The notes under the pieces are model-generated. The model saw only the letters and a program-made list of their open reading frames with translations, did no database searches and had not been told where the DNA came from. Of a stretch of DNA of 11,963 nt, positions 11,944-11,963 are shown one piece after another. The stretch is from assembly GCA_903825675.1 (NCBI GenBank), contig CAIKBN010000067.1, positions 1 through 11,963 on the forward strand, given 5' to 3'. The translations under genes were made by a program, and so were the position numbers. Numbering within the stretch: position 1 is the stretch's first letter; each line of letters begins with the position of its first letter. Source of the stretch: an uncultured archaeon. GTDB lineage: Archaea; Aenigmatarchaeota; Aenigmatarchaeia; GW2011-AR5.

Positions 11944-11963
11944 TAAATAAGTATATGAAGAGA

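Noticed and set aside
11955..11963. ATG AAG AGA at the window end as a new gene start
   Set aside because: Only three codons are visible and no ribosome-binding site precedes it; cannot be supported.

Overview
This AT-rich window looks archaeal and is probably from a reduced-genome lineage such as a DPANN archaeon. The archaeal features are the spc-operon tail order uS5-uL30-uL15-SecY, an intron in a tRNA-Gly at the canonical 37/38 position with a bulge-helix-bulge layout, a TrmB-type regulator, and promoters with TATA-like boxes about 26 nt upstream of start codons (leaderless or nearly leaderless mRNAs). Within operons the starts instead carry GGTGA-type Shine-Dalgarno sequences. The DPANN placement is inference, based on small genes, tight spacing and a shortened uL30.

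Region 1 (1-2413, +) is the ribosomal protein/translocon operon: the last codons of a gene in the uS5 position, a spacer enlarged by a recent 90-bp tandem duplication, a compact uL30, uL15, and a SecY that appears to carry two extra membrane helices. Region 2 (2419-4016, -) holds a D-3-phosphoglycerate dehydrogenase-like enzyme, convergent with secY, and a small cysteine-containing protein. Region 3 (4105-4293, +) is a tRNA-Gly(UCC) gene with a 118-nt intron. Region 4 (4307-5990, -) holds an unrecognised 287-residue protein behind an alpha/beta hydrolase. The hydrolase shares an apparent bidirectional promoter with a divergent SdpI-family membrane protein (6043-6678, +).

Region 5 (6689-8499) has a 72-residue unknown protein (-), two overlapping genes for the halves of an MgtE/SLC41-like cation transporter (+), and a small hydrophobic protein (-). 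Region 6 (8557-10514) is a divergent pair: a TrmB-family regulator (-) and an unrecognised 377-residue protein (+). Between them lies a perfect 7-3-7 palindrome placed midway between the two likely TATA boxes, with a second inverted repeat nearer the + gene. Region 7 (10536-11943) has a small two-helix membrane protein (-) and an NH3-dependent NAD+ synthetase-like enzyme (+).

The housekeeping genes cover protein synthesis and export, serine biosynthesis and NAD synthesis. The parts most worth following up are the TrmB/377-residue module, the SecY insertion, the tRNA intron and the duplicated uS5-uL30 spacer. No mobile element, CRISPR array or rRNA is visible, and no gene-free stretch exceeds 300 bases.
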